Source: Thaumarchaeota archaeon SCGC AAA007-O23 (GTDB lineage Archaea > Thermoproteota > Nitrososphaeria > Nitrososphaerales > Nitrosopumilaceae). Taken from it: 64,000 nt of DNA. Shown here piece by piece: positions 37,451 to 46,130 of the stretch. Each line of letters begins with the position of its first letter. Position 1 is the first letter of the stretch. Made by a program: the position numbers and the translations under genes. The notes below the pieces were generated by a model. It had not been told where the DNA came from. It searched no databases and was given only the letters and a program-made list of their open reading frames with translations. The DNA lies in the NCBI GenBank assembly GCA_000402075.1, contig ARWO01000002.1, forward strand, positions 24,073 through 88,072, in the 5' to 3' direction.

Positions 37451-38651
37451 CTTTGTATTTTTCCGCTGACTCCTCAAGAGCTTTAATCATTGGTAATTTG
37501 GTGGCAGTTAGATAACGTACCAATGCGCCACCAGCTGTACTGATATGTGTTATTTTTTCTACCAAGCCGAATTTTTTTAAAGCAGATGAAAGATGACCTC
37601 CACTAACTATTGTTGTTGCCATAGAAGATGCTACTGCTTCTAGAAGTGCCTTTGTTCCATAACCAAAATCTTCTTTTTCAAAAAATCCGGCAGGACCACT
37701 GATAAACACTGTTCCTGCTTCAGATATAATCTTGCCATAATGCTCTATGGTTTTTGGACCTAGGTCATAAATTTCATCATCCTTGTTTAATTCTCTAATA
37801 TCCAGTTCTACTCTTTTTCCATCCTGTTCTATTGCTACATCTACCGGTGTTGAGAAAACATCTGGAAATTCTCCTATCAATGTGTGTGCTTTAGCAACAA
37901 TTTCATTTTCTCTCTTAATTCCAATAGTGGATCTTATTCTACCTTGGGCTCTTAAGAATACATTACCAATCAAGCCAGTAAGTAAAACATGATCAGCTCT
38001 ACCATTTTCTATTAGCAATCTAATTGCTTCAAGTCTGTCTTCAACCTTTTTACCTCCTAAAACTAGTACATGAGGTGCTTTGGCTACACCCATAATTTCA
38101 TCCAGTTTTTTAACTTCTTTTTCAACAAGGCGTCCTGCACATGCTGGAAGTACATATGGAAAACCTACAATTGATGGATGAGATCTATGTGCACTTGGAA
38201 ACGAATCCAATACGCAAAGGTCTAACAATTTTGATAACCGTCTAACCATTATGGTTTTTGCAGCATTGGATCCAGAAAACTCATAATTTTCTTCAGCACA
38301 TAATCTTAGATTATCCAGTAACAGAATTTCACCATCATTTAGTTTTTTTATTTCATTTTGTGCTGCAGAGCCAATAACATCATTGACATATGTTACCTTT
38401 CTATTCAACAGCTTTTCAAGTACTTCCGCGTGTTTTTCCATACTAGTATAATCTTTATTGCCAACTCTTCCCTGGTGTGATGCAATTACAATTTTAGCAC
38501 TATTTAACGAATTAATTGTTTCAATAATCTCTTCAATTCTTTTTGTCCCAGAAATTTCTAATGTGTCAGGATCTATAGGACAATTCATATCTACGCGTAA
38601 AAAAACAGTTTTACCTTTAAAGTCAAAATCATCAATAGTTAGGAATTTCAC
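37440..38651 (-). CDS. pgk: Phosphoglycerate kinase
   Basis: Interconverts 3-phosphoglycerate and 1,3-bisphosphoglycerate; in this organism probably used for gluconeogenesis. The 403-aa archaeal form shows FLRVDMNCPID near the start, ASHQGRVG, DSFPSAHRSHPS (substrate site), VLVLGGKKVEDR and the C-terminal SGGHLSSALKKFG nucleotide loop. The gene stands alone on the minus strand. apgM, the next enzyme of the pathway, is at 60.2 kb. Confidence 0.95.
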   Translation of the reverse strand: MKFLTIDDFDFKGKTVFLRVDMNCPIDPDTLEISGTKRIEEIIETINSLNSAKIVIASHQGRVGNKDYTSMEKHAEVLEKLLNRKVTYVNDVIGSAAQNEIKKLNDGEILLLDNLRLCAEENYEFSGSNAAKTIMVRRLSKLLDLCVLDSFPSAHRSHPSIVGFPYVLPACAGRLVEKEVKKLDEIMGVAKAPHVLVLGGKKVEDRLEAIRLLIENGRADHVLLTGLIGNVFLRAQGRIRSTIGIKRENEIVAKAHTLIGEFPDVFSTPVDVAIEQDGKRVELDIRELNKDDEIYDLGPKTIEHYGKIISEAGTVFISGPAGFFEKEDFGYGTKALLEAVASSMATTIVSGGHLSSALKKFGLVEKITHISTAGGALVRYLTATKLPMIKALEESAEKYKAKK

Positions 38652-38737
38652 ATATTTTCTCTTTTGATTCCTGTTAAAATCTTTTAGTCTTTCCTATGAT
38701 CAGCAAAATTAAAAATGATCGTGTGGAAAAGTGATTA

Positions 38738-39397
38738 ATGCAGAAATTTATCTTTGAAATACGTTCACGTGGATTTTTTCTACTAGTAATCACGTTTTTA
38801 ATTATAACAGGGTTAGTATATACAGAAGTTACTGAGCAATTTGACGAGTCTTCTATACTATATTTTCAATCAGTATCTGGTAATACATCATTAGATCTTT
38901 TGATGTGGGTTTTGACAGAAATTGGGGGAATAATCCCAATTATGATCTTCTGTTTTGTAATGTTTGTATGGCGAAAAACTAGACGTATGGGTCTCATATT
39001 GTTATTGGCTATTCTGATTGCAACAGTACTGGCAGGATATTTGAAGGATTATGTGGTTGATCGTCCAAGACCGGATCTTGAATATCTGGGCAGTGAATTG
39101 CCTATGGATGTAGAAAGTGATACTACGGTTTTAGGTGGTCAAGGTTCGTTTCCATCAGGGCATGTGGCACGTGCGTCTGCACTTGCATTTGTCCTGGGTT
39201 ATGCACTTTCAGATAGGTTTCCACGTGGTTGGGTTATTTTATGGATTTTTCCTGTATCCATGGCAGTAAGCAGAATCTATCTACTACAACACTATCCAAT
39301 GGATGTAATCGGTGGTATTATGTTTGGAATTATAATAGCTGCAATACTTGCAAACAAGCTTAAGCTTTCTGAATATCTAAACAATTCAAAAGTCTAA
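38738..39397 (+). CDS. PAP2-family membrane phosphatase
   Basis: 219-aa membrane protein with about six hydrophobic segments and the three-part PAP2 active site: KDYVVDRPRP (near 109-118), FPSGHVARA (near 139) and SRIYLLQHYPMD (near 187-198). It probably removes phosphate from lipid-linked substrates such as polyprenyl diphosphate, which would connect with uppS at 2.9 kb. Its 3' end overlaps a convergent tiny gene by 12 nt. Confidence 0.92.
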   Translation: MQKFIFEIRSRGFFLLVITFLIITGLVYTEVTEQFDESSILYFQSVSGNTSLDLLMWVLTEIGGIIPIMIFCFVMFVWRKTRRMGLILLLAILIATVLAGYLKDYVVDRPRPDLEYLGSELPMDVESDTTVLGGQGSFPSGHVARASALAFVLGYALSDRFPRGWVILWIFPVSMAVSRIYLLQHYPMDVIGGIMFGIIIAAILANKLKLSEYLNNSKV

Positions 39398-39568
39398 TTC
39401 TTCTACAACCTTAGAACTGACTAACACAATACCATAATGCTCCTTGTCATGATGATATGTCCAATATCTAATATCCCTCTCCTGATTTTCTTTCCTCAAA
39501 CTAGAAGTAACAGTTGTGGTAACTATGTATCCAATTCGCTTCGCAGTCTTTTTCGATGCTTTTGGCAT
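39386..39568 (-). CDS. Hypothetical protein, 60 aa
   Basis: Small basic-to-acidic protein starting MPKASKKTAKRIG. An aromatic stretch IRYWTYHHDKEHYG is unusual for random sequence. The ATG at 39568 overlaps the stop of the upstream tiny gene (TGATG), which supports real coding. No family was recognised. Confidence 0.6.
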   Translation of the reverse strand: MPKASKKTAKRIGYIVTTTVTSSLRKENQERDIRYWTYHHDKEHYGIVLVSSKVVEELDF

Positions 39569-39702
39569 CAATACTTTGAATCCTTTTTTTCTTTGTAAAA
39601 TCCAATTCGTACCATCTCCTCAGCTGCATCATAAGCATCCTTTTCGTCTTTTAAATCAAATGTCTTTTTAATTGGTATTGATTCAATGTCTGCCTTTTCC
39701 AT
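39568..39702 (-). CDS. Hypothetical protein, 44 aa
   Basis: Reads MEKADIESIPIKKTFDLKDE and ends KEKKDSKY then TGA. It is highly charged and probably helical. Its TGA overlaps the ATG of the 60-aa gene, so the two form a tiny operon. It lies head to head with msrA (36 nt apart), so they share a promoter region. No function is suggested. Confidence 0.6.
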   Translation of the reverse strand: MEKADIESIPIKKTFDLKDEKDAYDAAEEMVRIGFYKEKKDSKY

Positions 39703-39706
39703 GTAG

Positions 39707-39716
39707 ATTATAAATT
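39707..39716 (+). promoter_or_regulatory. TATA-box promoter of msrA
   Basis: ATTATAAATT lies 23-32 nt before the msrA ATG, the usual archaeal distance for a leaderless mRNA. It is in the 36-nt gap between msrA and the divergent small genes. Confidence 0.5.
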
Positions 39717-39738
39717 AGATATTTGCTATTAAAATAAT

Positions 39739-40197
39739 ATGAAAGCCACATTCGGAGCAGGCTGTTTTTGGCATGTTGAGGAGATATTTAGAAAAACAAA
39801 GGGAGTAAAATCAACACAGGTTGGTTATTCTGGCGGAATGAAACAAAATCCCACCTATGAAGACGTATGTACAGACACAACTGGTCATGCGGAATCAGTC
39901 CAGGTTGATTACGATCCGGAAGAAATTCCCTATGAAGTTCTGCTGAAAATTTTTTGGGATAATCACAACCCAACCACACCAAACAGACAGGGACCAGATA
40001 TAGGAACGCAATATAGATCGGTAATATTTTTTCACACACCAGAACAAGAAAAAGATGCTCTTGAAATGAAAACGAAATTGGCTCCTGTCGCAAGAGAAAA
40101 ATTTAATGCTGAAATAATAACGGAGATCAAACCTGCGGAAAAATTCTATAGGGCAGAAGAATATCATCAACAATATTTTGCAAAATCCAATTTATGA
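39739..40197 (+). CDS. msrA: Peptide-methionine (S)-S-oxide reductase
   Basis: Repairs oxidised methionine. The catalytic Cys is C9 in [10 protein letters not shown]; the usual Gly or Cys after GCFW is His here. [23 protein letters not shown] and [23 protein letters not shown] are standard. Length of 152 aa is normal for short MsrA. A resolving Cys near the C-terminus is absent, so recycling may need another thiol. Confidence 0.95.
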   Translation: MKATFGAGCFWHVEEIFRKTKGVKSTQVGYSGGMKQNPTYEDVCTDTTGHAESVQVDYDPEEIPYEVLLKIFWDNHNPTTPNRQGPDIGTQYRSVIFFHTPEQEKDALEMKTKLAPVAREKFNAEIITEIKPAEKFYRAEEYHQQYFAKSNL

Positions 40198-40249
40198 ATA
40201 AAAGATAAAAAATTAGAAAAATAATTAATTATTGTATTTTAGTACCGTA

Positions 40250-40540
40250 CTACAGTACTTCCAGTTTTCCGTCCTTTCTACCTTTGTTCAACTGGACTTC
40301 ATTTCTAAAAGTGGTTGTATATCCACCTTCAAGTTTAACCTCGTCTCCATTTTTCACTTTCTCTGTGTCATCAGCCCAAAGTGTAAGTTTGATTCTACCG
40401 GATTCGTCTTCCAAATATGCATCACAAACTTTGGTTTCACCAAATTTTGTGTTTACAGTTCTGACTTCACCTTTATCAACGATTTTTGCTTGAATATTTA
40501 TTCCGCTTCTCATTTGTTTTGCTTCTTCGCATGTAGTCAT
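40250..40540 (-). CDS. Single-stranded DNA-binding OB-fold protein, RPA/SOSS-B-like
   Basis: 96 aa comprising one OB fold. The segments INIQAKIVDKGEVRTVNTKFGETKVCDAYLEDESG and IKLTLWADDTEKVKNGD follow the pattern of single-OB archaeal SSB and SOSS-B proteins. Expected to bind single-stranded nucleic acid during replication or repair. There is no zinc finger or acidic tail. It stands alone next to tRNA-Leu. Confidence 0.85.
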   Translation of the reverse strand: MTTCEEAKQMRSGINIQAKIVDKGEVRTVNTKFGETKVCDAYLEDESGRIKLTLWADDTEKVKNGDEVKLEGGYTTTFRNEVQLNKGRKDGKLEVL

Positions 40541-40571
40541 ACAAAAATCTCTATTTCTTCAATTAATAACT

Positions 40572-40581
40572 TTTTTTAAAT
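40572..40581 (+). promoter_or_regulatory. TATA-like element of tRNA-Leu
   Basis: TTTTTTAAAT lies 21-30 nt before the first base of the tRNA. Spacing and composition fit an archaeal TATA box. Confidence 0.4.
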
Positions 40582-40601
40582 GATCTAAAGCAGTTTAGAG
40601 T

Positions 40602-40701
40602 GCAGGGGTATCGAAGCCCGGCCAACCGAGAAGGACTCAAGATTCGGCAATGGGCCATCCTTTCCCTTAGGGGTTCGTGGGTTCAAATCCCACCTCCTGC
40701 A
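40602..40701 (+). tRNA. tRNA-Leu (CAA) with a 15-nt intron
   Basis: The acceptor GCAGGGG pairs with CTCCTGC, with discriminator A at 40701. The D arm is TCG/CGA with a GG-containing loop. The anticodon stem AAGGA/TCCTT forms only after removing 40642-40656, leaving loop CTCAAGA with anticodon CAA. A 14-nt long variable arm (CCC/GGG) and a perfect T arm GTGGG-TTCAAAT-CCCAC confirm a class II tRNA. The intron lies after position 37, the canonical archaeal site. CCA is not encoded. Confidence 0.95.
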
Positions 40702-40770
40702 TTTTATTTCAAAATAATGTAAGCACGATCTTTTCTCAAGAGTTTTAGAGATCTAATCTTTCTATAATCT

Positions 40771-41391
40771 ATGACTGACATGATTGAGACAGTTATCGAA
40801 TATTCCTACATTGGGATATTCTTTTTACTGATTGCAGTAAACGCGGCACCGATTTTAATGCCTCCTACCTGGATTATTCTTTCATCATTTTTTGCGTTAG
40901 ATGCATCACTAGATCCATTTGTGTTGGCATTAGTTGGAGCAACTGGTGCTACAATAGGCCGATTCTTTTTAAAGCACATAAGCGGTTTTTTCCGAAGATT
41001 TGTGGGTAAGGAACAAGAATCAAATCTCGATGCTATAGGCAATTTTCTAAATAAGAAAAAATTTGGATATACACTAACATCTTTTCTGTTTGCAGCGACA
41101 CCACTACCCAGCAATATGCTATTCATTGCATATGGCATGATGAGGGCAAAAAGTATTGGACTCTATATCGGATTTTGGTGTGGGAGACTTTTATCATATT
41201 ACATAATGATTACAATAAGCGAAGCTGTACTTACGCCATTTTTACAACTGTTCGAAGATAGAATAATTGGCATCATCGCAGCGGATATTGTTGGAATAGG
41301 ATCCGTGATATTTTTCACCTGTATAAATTGGCAGGTACTTCTGTTTGAACGAAAATTAAAGTTTGTCAGACCAAAATTATGGCGGATTTGA
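40771..41391 (+). CDS. DedA/VTT-like membrane protein, 206 aa
   Basis: Several membrane segments surround a re-entrant-like loop. LPSNMLFIAYGMMRAKSIGLY and GATGATIGRFFLKHISG resemble the VTT (DedA/SNARE-associated) family, proposed lipid scramblases or transporters. The match is weaker than for typical DedA proteins, since the usual E-x3-P-x-P-GE motif is not evident. No operon partner. Confidence 0.65.
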   Translation: MTDMIETVIEYSYIGIFFLLIAVNAAPILMPPTWIILSSFFALDASLDPFVLALVGATGATIGRFFLKHISGFFRRFVGKEQESNLDAIGNFLNKKKFGYTLTSFLFAATPLPSNMLFIAYGMMRAKSIGLYIGFWCGRLLSYYIMITISEAVLTPFLQLFEDRIIGIIAADIVGIGSVIFFTCINWQVLLFERKLKFVRPKLWRI

Positions 41392-41395
41392 GGGT

Positions 41396-41707
41396 TTACC
41401 CGTAATCGACGTATCTGTCATATCGCTTTTCAACCTCAGGATTTTTCCCACCACTTATCTTTTCCAGTTCTACGGCGTTTCGTTTTTTTAAATAATTGAT
41501 GATCTCTTCAAATTTTTTATCCCGTGGATATACATTTACCAAAGGATCTAACATTTTGAAATACTCAGTTACCTTTTCTCTAAATTCCTCCCTTGTTGGT
41601 TTTTTAATTTTGTTTAGACGAAACCAGATAGTAGCCCAACTGCAACCTACTACATGTGGCAATAAGTCAAAAGCAGATTGTATCTCAAAGCGCTGGTCGT
41701 CTATCAT
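41396..41707 (-). CDS. Hypothetical protein, 103 aa
   Basis: Soluble, charged, largely helical protein without a recognised family. FEIQSAFDLLPHVVGCSWATIWFRLNKIKK is the most distinctive stretch. Its ATG overlaps the hemB stop by 4 nt, so it is co-transcribed with hemB, hemA and the siroheme gene; a link with tetrapyrrole synthesis is possible by position only. Confidence 0.7.
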   Translation of the reverse strand: MIDDQRFEIQSAFDLLPHVVGCSWATIWFRLNKIKKPTREEFREKVTEYFKMLDPLVNVYPRDKKFEEIINYLKKRNAVELEKISGGKNPEVEKRYDRYVDYG

Positions 41708-42690
41708 GAACTATCGCTAATTATTTTTGCGCCTGACTTTGCCAAATATGTAACGATAAAATCAGCTCCAGCACGTTTGATAGAAGATAGAATCTCGTTT
41801 GTTATTTGCTCTTCATTAATCCATCCTTGATTGGCAGCAGCCTTCACCATTGCATATTCACCAGATACGCTGTATGCCGAAACTGGAATATTGAATCTTT
41901 TCTTGGCTTCTGCAATCAGGTCAAGATAGGATAGTGCAGGTTTTATCATTACTATGTCCACACCTTCTTCAACATCCGCTTCAACTTCTCTCATCGCCTC
42001 GCGTGGATTTGTAAATGGAACTTGGTATGTTTTCCTGTCACCAAACTGTGGTGCACATTCCGCGGCATCCCTAAATGGTGAATAAAATGATGAGCTGTGT
42101 TTTGCTGAATGGGACATTATGATCACGTCCTTGAGATCAGCATCATCCAGTCCTTTTCTTATAGCAGAAACTTGCCCATCCATCATTGCAGATGGAGAAA
42201 CTACATCTACACCAACCTTTGCCTGGCTAACTGCAATCTTGGTTAACGTTTCAATACTGAGATCATTGTCTATCTTTTTGTCATTAATTATTCCGCAGTG
42301 ACCTGAACTGGTATACTGACACAAGCAAACATCAGCCATTATAGAAATTTTATCACCAAAATTATTTTTTATTTCAGAAATTGCCTTCTGTACAATACCA
42401 TCATCTGCAAACGCAGAGGTTCCTTGTTCATCTTTTTGCGAAGGAATACCGAACAACATTATTGCTGGAATTTTTAAATCAGAAATGTTTTGCACTTCAT
42501 TTGAAACTTCTGACAAAGGCAGTCTCATAATGTCTGGCATTGAATCAACAGATTTCTTTTCTTTCAGCCCTTCTTCCACAAAAATTGGGCAGACCAAATC
42601 ATTTGTAGATAATCTAACTTCCTGTACCAGGTTTCTTATATTTTCATTAACTCTTAGCCGTCTCAATCTTTTTGAGGGAAATGTAGTCAT
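41704..42690 (-). CDS. hemB: Delta-aminolevulinic acid dehydratase (porphobilinogen synthase)
   Basis: Condenses two aminolevulinates to porphobilinogen. Zinc-binding cysteines appear in DVCLCQYTSSGHCGI (near residues 120-130). The Schiff-base lysines are in IMSHSAKHSS and MIKPALSYLD. The ATG at 42690 gives MTTFPSKRLRRLR, the usual N-terminus; a TTG at 42702 adds four residues. It lies 46 nt after hemA on the minus strand. Confidence 0.96.
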   Translation of the reverse strand: MTTFPSKRLRRLRVNENIRNLVQEVRLSTNDLVCPIFVEEGLKEKKSVDSMPDIMRLPLSEVSNEVQNISDLKIPAIMLFGIPSQKDEQGTSAFADDGIVQKAISEIKNNFGDKISIMADVCLCQYTSSGHCGIINDKKIDNDLSIETLTKIAVSQAKVGVDVVSPSAMMDGQVSAIRKGLDDADLKDVIIMSHSAKHSSSFYSPFRDAAECAPQFGDRKTYQVPFTNPREAMREVEADVEEGVDIVMIKPALSYLDLIAEAKKRFNIPVSAYSVSGEYAMVKAAANQGWINEEQITNEILSSIKRAGADFIVTYLAKSGAKIISDSS

Positions 42691-42736
42691 GCCAAAAATC
42701 AAACAACATACAATATAATCTTAGGTTAGAGTTTTG

Positions 42737-43990
42737 TTATTCCTTTTTCTTATAGACGAATAATTTACTTGCAATATCCAACAAGTCAGGATTTCCCTGC
42801 TCAGAGGCTTTTCTTAAATTATTCATGGGTGTAGAAACAATACTTTCCACAACAGCCTTTGTCAAGTCATCAATGATTCTTATTCTTTCTTCGTCAGTTT
42901 CCCCTAACATTTGAAGTGCCTTTTGCAGTTCCTTTATTCTCAAAGAATCTGCATTGGTAAAGACATCCTTAACCAGTGGTTCTGCATCAAGTCGTTTCAT
43001 CGTCGCTTCAATAATTGGAACTTCTTCACTAATTATATTTTCCACTGTAGAAACTTTGTCTTTTCTATTTTTCATGTTTTTGTCCACCATCTCGGCAATC
43101 TGATCAATGTTCATTAGTTTAATTCCAGGAATAGTAGCAACTTTTTCATCTACCGTTCTAGGGTTTGACAAATCAAGTATCATTGTTCCAGATTTATCTT
43201 TCATAGCATCCTTCATTTTTTCAAATGTAACTAGGAAATAAGGCGCTGTGGTCGCAACAAATATGATTTCATAATCGCTGAATCCTGTTAGTACATCTTC
43301 AAATTTTACCGGTTTTCCACCCAATGTTTGAGAAAATCCAACGGATCTTTCTAAAGTTCGACTAGTAACATTGAATGCATAACCCCTTTTCTTTAGGGAC
43401 TTGGCAACCATCGTTGCAGCTTCCCCTGTACCAATGAGCAGCACGTGTTTTGATTTAATGTCATCAACATTTTCCTCCGCAAGTTTTACCGCCATGGAAC
43501 CAAGGGATATTCCACCCCTACCTATCCCAGTAGAATTTCTGATGCGGGTTCCAATCCTGATAGATCTTTCAAATAATTTATTCAGTCTTTTACCTGATGC
43601 ATCAACCTTTCTTGCCGCCGAAATTGATTCTTTAATTTGACCAAGAATTTGTTCTTCCCCAACAACCAATGATTCCAGACCTGATGTGAGTTTTAACAGA
43701 TGTTCATATGCGTCCCTATTCTCACATACTTCGAGCGTATCTCTAAACGCATTATCCTCTAGTCCAGTAAGTGATGCCCATATGTTTTTGATTTCATCAA
43801 CGTTATGATTATCTGATGTGGCAAAGAGTTCAATCCTGTTACATGTTTGAATTATTACACATTCTGAAACGCTAGAATTTTTTTTGAAAGTTAAATATGC
43901 ATTGGGCATATCTTTGAAGGCAAATTTTTCCAAAACATGAATTGGTGATTTCCTAAAAGTTACTCGAGCGTTGATTATATTTTGTTTCAT
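42737..43990 (-). CDS. hemA: Glutamyl-tRNA reductase
   Basis: NADPH-dependent reduction of Glu-tRNA to glutamate semialdehyde. The catalytic Cys is C50 in IIQTCNRIELFA; GEEQILGQIKE and the Rossmann stretch VLLIGTGEAATMVAKSL follow. Length (417 aa) is normal. Its start overlaps the stop of the siroheme-synthase gene by 4 nt. The product feeds hemL, encoded 12 kb away. Confidence 0.96.
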   Translation of the reverse strand: MKQNIINARVTFRKSPIHVLEKFAFKDMPNAYLTFKKNSSVSECVIIQTCNRIELFATSDNHNVDEIKNIWASLTGLEDNAFRDTLEVCENRDAYEHLLKLTSGLESLVVGEEQILGQIKESISAARKVDASGKRLNKLFERSIRIGTRIRNSTGIGRGGISLGSMAVKLAEENVDDIKSKHVLLIGTGEAATMVAKSLKKRGYAFNVTSRTLERSVGFSQTLGGKPVKFEDVLTGFSDYEIIFVATTAPYFLVTFEKMKDAMKDKSGTMILDLSNPRTVDEKVATIPGIKLMNIDQIAEMVDKNMKNRKDKVSTVENIISEEVPIIEATMKRLDAEPLVKDVFTNADSLRIKELQKALQMLGETDEERIRIIDDLTKAVVESIVSTPMNNLRKASEQGNPDLLDIASKLFVYKKKE

Positions 43991-44640
43991 GTTAATTCCC
44001 TCAGCATTTTTTTTACTCGTCCCTGTGCCATTTTGTATTTTCCTTCTTTTAATAATCCTTTTACACGCTTGTCATTCATTACTCCGTACAGGAATTTTTT
44101 GCGATCTAGCTGTGTTGAGAGCACTTGTTTTGCCTCAATTCTTGCAAATTTTTGCAGTTTGATTTGATAGATGTCCTCGCTCGAAATATTTTTCTTCAAG
44201 AAAGATTCTACCTTTAGTTTGATCTTTCTTGCCATCGCAGGACTACTTCCACCTGTTGATATTCCAACCTGCACTGTATCTGCTATGTTGATTACTGAAG
44301 GATGGGAAAAGTCGCTAATCTCAGGATCATCTGACGCATAGGCATAGGATTTCATTTTCCTAGCCTTCTCAACAATTTTTCTGTTCAGTGCCTTGTCAGT
44401 GGTAGTAGCCATGACCAGATATGGTTTGTATTTTGAAAGAAAGCTTGCATCCTTTAGTTTGATTTTTTTAAATTTGATTTTTCCTTGCTTGACATATTTT
44501 GTAATTTGAGAATTTGAATTACTGCTTATCACAAGAATTTCACAGTCCTGCGTCAAGAGCGAGCTCACTTTCTTCATGCCTTCGTTTCCAGAGCCAACCA
44601 CGATGACAAGGTTTCCCTTTAGGTGAAGATCAACAATCAA
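43987..44640 (-). CDS. Precorrin-2 dehydrogenase / sirohydrochlorin ferrochelatase
   Basis: 217-aa protein of the Met8/CysG N-terminal type. It oxidises precorrin-2 with NAD and may also insert iron to make siroheme. The start has LHLKGNLVIVVGSGNEGMKKVSSLL (Rossmann). ATTTDKALNRKIVEKAR and the VGISTGGSSPAMARKI segment are characteristic. The start is TTG at 44640. It precedes hemA with a 4-nt overlap and lies head to head with the Ahb-like gene. Confidence 0.92.
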   Translation of the reverse strand: MIVDLHLKGNLVIVVGSGNEGMKKVSSLLTQDCEILVISSNSNSQITKYVKQGKIKFKKIKLKDASFLSKYKPYLVMATTTDKALNRKIVEKARKMKSYAYASDDPEISDFSHPSVINIADTVQVGISTGGSSPAMARKIKLKVESFLKKNISSEDIYQIKLQKFARIEAKQVLSTQLDRKKFLYGVMNDKRVKGLLKEGKYKMAQGRVKKMLRELT

Positions 44641-44730
44641 TACTCAGGCGCACCATGGATGATATTTATAGATTCGAGAAAGCCAGTTACATTTTTTAAT
44701 TGACACTAAAGATCTGGTATATTGTCTAAT

Positions 44731-45744
44731 ATGGATAAACTCGATACTGAAATTCTAAACGAGATACAGTGGACATTTCCATTGGTCGCTAAACCATTCG
44801 ATGAAATTGCAAAGAAATTTGAAATTTCACCTGATGAAGTAAAGGAAAAACTGATTCAGCTTAAGAGAAAGGGAGTGTTGCGACAGCTCAGTGCAATCTT
44901 TGACACAAGGAAGCTGGGATATACCAGCTCACTAGTTGCAATGAAGATTAAACCTGACAAACTGGAACACATTGCACATCAAATCAACAAGCATCCCGGC
45001 GTAAGCCACAACTATGAAAGGGAACATGAGTTCAATCTCTGGTTTACTTTGGCTGTACCTCCTGGCACAGACTTGGAAAAGGAGTTGAAGAAATTTTCAA
45101 AGTTGGACGGAATCAAGAAGACAAGAATGCTTCCTACGTTACAACTGTTCAAGATTGGAGTAAAGCTGGACATGATTGATGACAAAAAGCATGATGTAAA
45201 GCCATCCGAAGAAAAGAAAAAAGTTATCGATGTAAAGTTTGTCCCAACCGAAGAAGATAAGGAGTTCATTCGAGAGCTGCAGAAAGATATGGAGATAGTT
45301 GACAGACCTTTCCAAAAGGCTGCAGAAAATCTGGGAATGACCGAGGAGCAAATTTTTGAAAAGTTACATCATTACGAAGAGATTGGAGTTATGAGAAGGT
45401 ATGCAGCAATCTTGCGACACAGAGAAGCTGGCTTTACTGCCAACGGAATGATTGTATGGAAAGTTCCAGAAGAGCGAATCACCGAAGTTGGAAACAAGCT
45501 TGGCGCTTTCCCACAGGTAAGCCATTGCTATGAGAGACCTGTATATCCAGACTGGCCATACAATGTGTTTTCAATGATTCATTGCAAGTCTGTCGACGAG
45601 GCGGGAGAGGTTGCTGGACAAATTCAGAAACAGATTGATGTTGACGAATACAAGATTCTATTCAGTGCAAAGGAATTCAAGAAGACAAGGGTAGAGTATT
45701 TTGTCGAGAATGAATTCAGTTTAGAAGAGAAAATTCCTGCCTAA
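44731..45744 (+). CDS. Fused AhbA/AhbB-like siroheme decarboxylase
   Basis: 337 aa with two Lrp/AsnC-like halves: residues 1-135 and about 190-330, each a winged helix followed by a RAM-like ligand domain. RQLSAIFDTRKLGYTS and RRYAAILRHREAGFTA are matching motifs of AhbA and AhbB (NirDL/NirGH), which convert siroheme to 12,18-didecarboxysiroheme. Position next to siroheme genes supports this over a plain AsnC regulator. The ATG at 44731 was preferred to a TTG at 44722. Confidence 0.88.
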   Translation: MDKLDTEILNEIQWTFPLVAKPFDEIAKKFEISPDEVKEKLIQLKRKGVLRQLSAIFDTRKLGYTSSLVAMKIKPDKLEHIAHQINKHPGVSHNYEREHEFNLWFTLAVPPGTDLEKELKKFSKLDGIKKTRMLPTLQLFKIGVKLDMIDDKKHDVKPSEEKKKVIDVKFVPTEEDKEFIRELQKDMEIVDRPFQKAAENLGMTEEQIFEKLHHYEEIGVMRRYAAILRHREAGFTANGMIVWKVPEERITEVGNKLGAFPQVSHCYERPVYPDWPYNVFSMIHCKSVDEAGEVAGQIQKQIDVDEYKILFSAKEFKKTRVEYFVENEFSLEEKIPA

Positions 45745-46124
45745 GTTAAGATTTCTTTAATTTTCTCTAATACCCTTTTTTGGCTTTCAAGAATCTCAAT
45801 AACCGACTCTTTTTTTGGCAAGTCCTTGGAGGCAGCATATTTTTTGAGATTGGTATTGGTTCTTACAAGAAATGAGTCAATGAACGTTGTAGCTTTTTTG
45901 ATTTTTTCCTTATCGTTTACAATGCTCTTTTTGTTTGAAAGATCAAATCTAGGTGAAAAAAGACTGTGTTCTTCAGAAATTTTCGTGAAAAACTGGAATA
46001 ATTCTTTTTTATATTTTTCTATAATCAATTCATCAAAGTGATAATAATCTAAATCATCCATTATACATTCAACAAAATTTTCTATAACTTTTTTTTCCTG
46101 ATTTGGTTTTAATTTATCGTTCAT
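45741..46124 (-). CDS. Hypothetical protein, 127 aa
   Basis: Charged, Lys/Glu-rich, predicted all-helical protein with no recognised family. The stop overlaps the convergent Ahb-like gene by 4 nt, and it starts 6 nt after the aldo/keto reductase gene, so it is likely the last gene of the sufC operon. Function unknown. Confidence 0.7.
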   Translation of the reverse strand: MNDKLKPNQEKKVIENFVECIMDDLDYYHFDELIIEKYKKELFQFFTKISEEHSLFSPRFDLSNKKSIVNDKEKIKKATTFIDSFLVRTNTNLKKYAASKDLPKKESVIEILESQKRVLEKIKEILT

Positions 46125-46130
46125 GATATT

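Noticed and set aside
44731..45744. Lrp/AsnC transcription regulator
   Set aside because: The doubled architecture, its two matching motifs and position beside siroheme genes fit a siroheme decarboxylase better.
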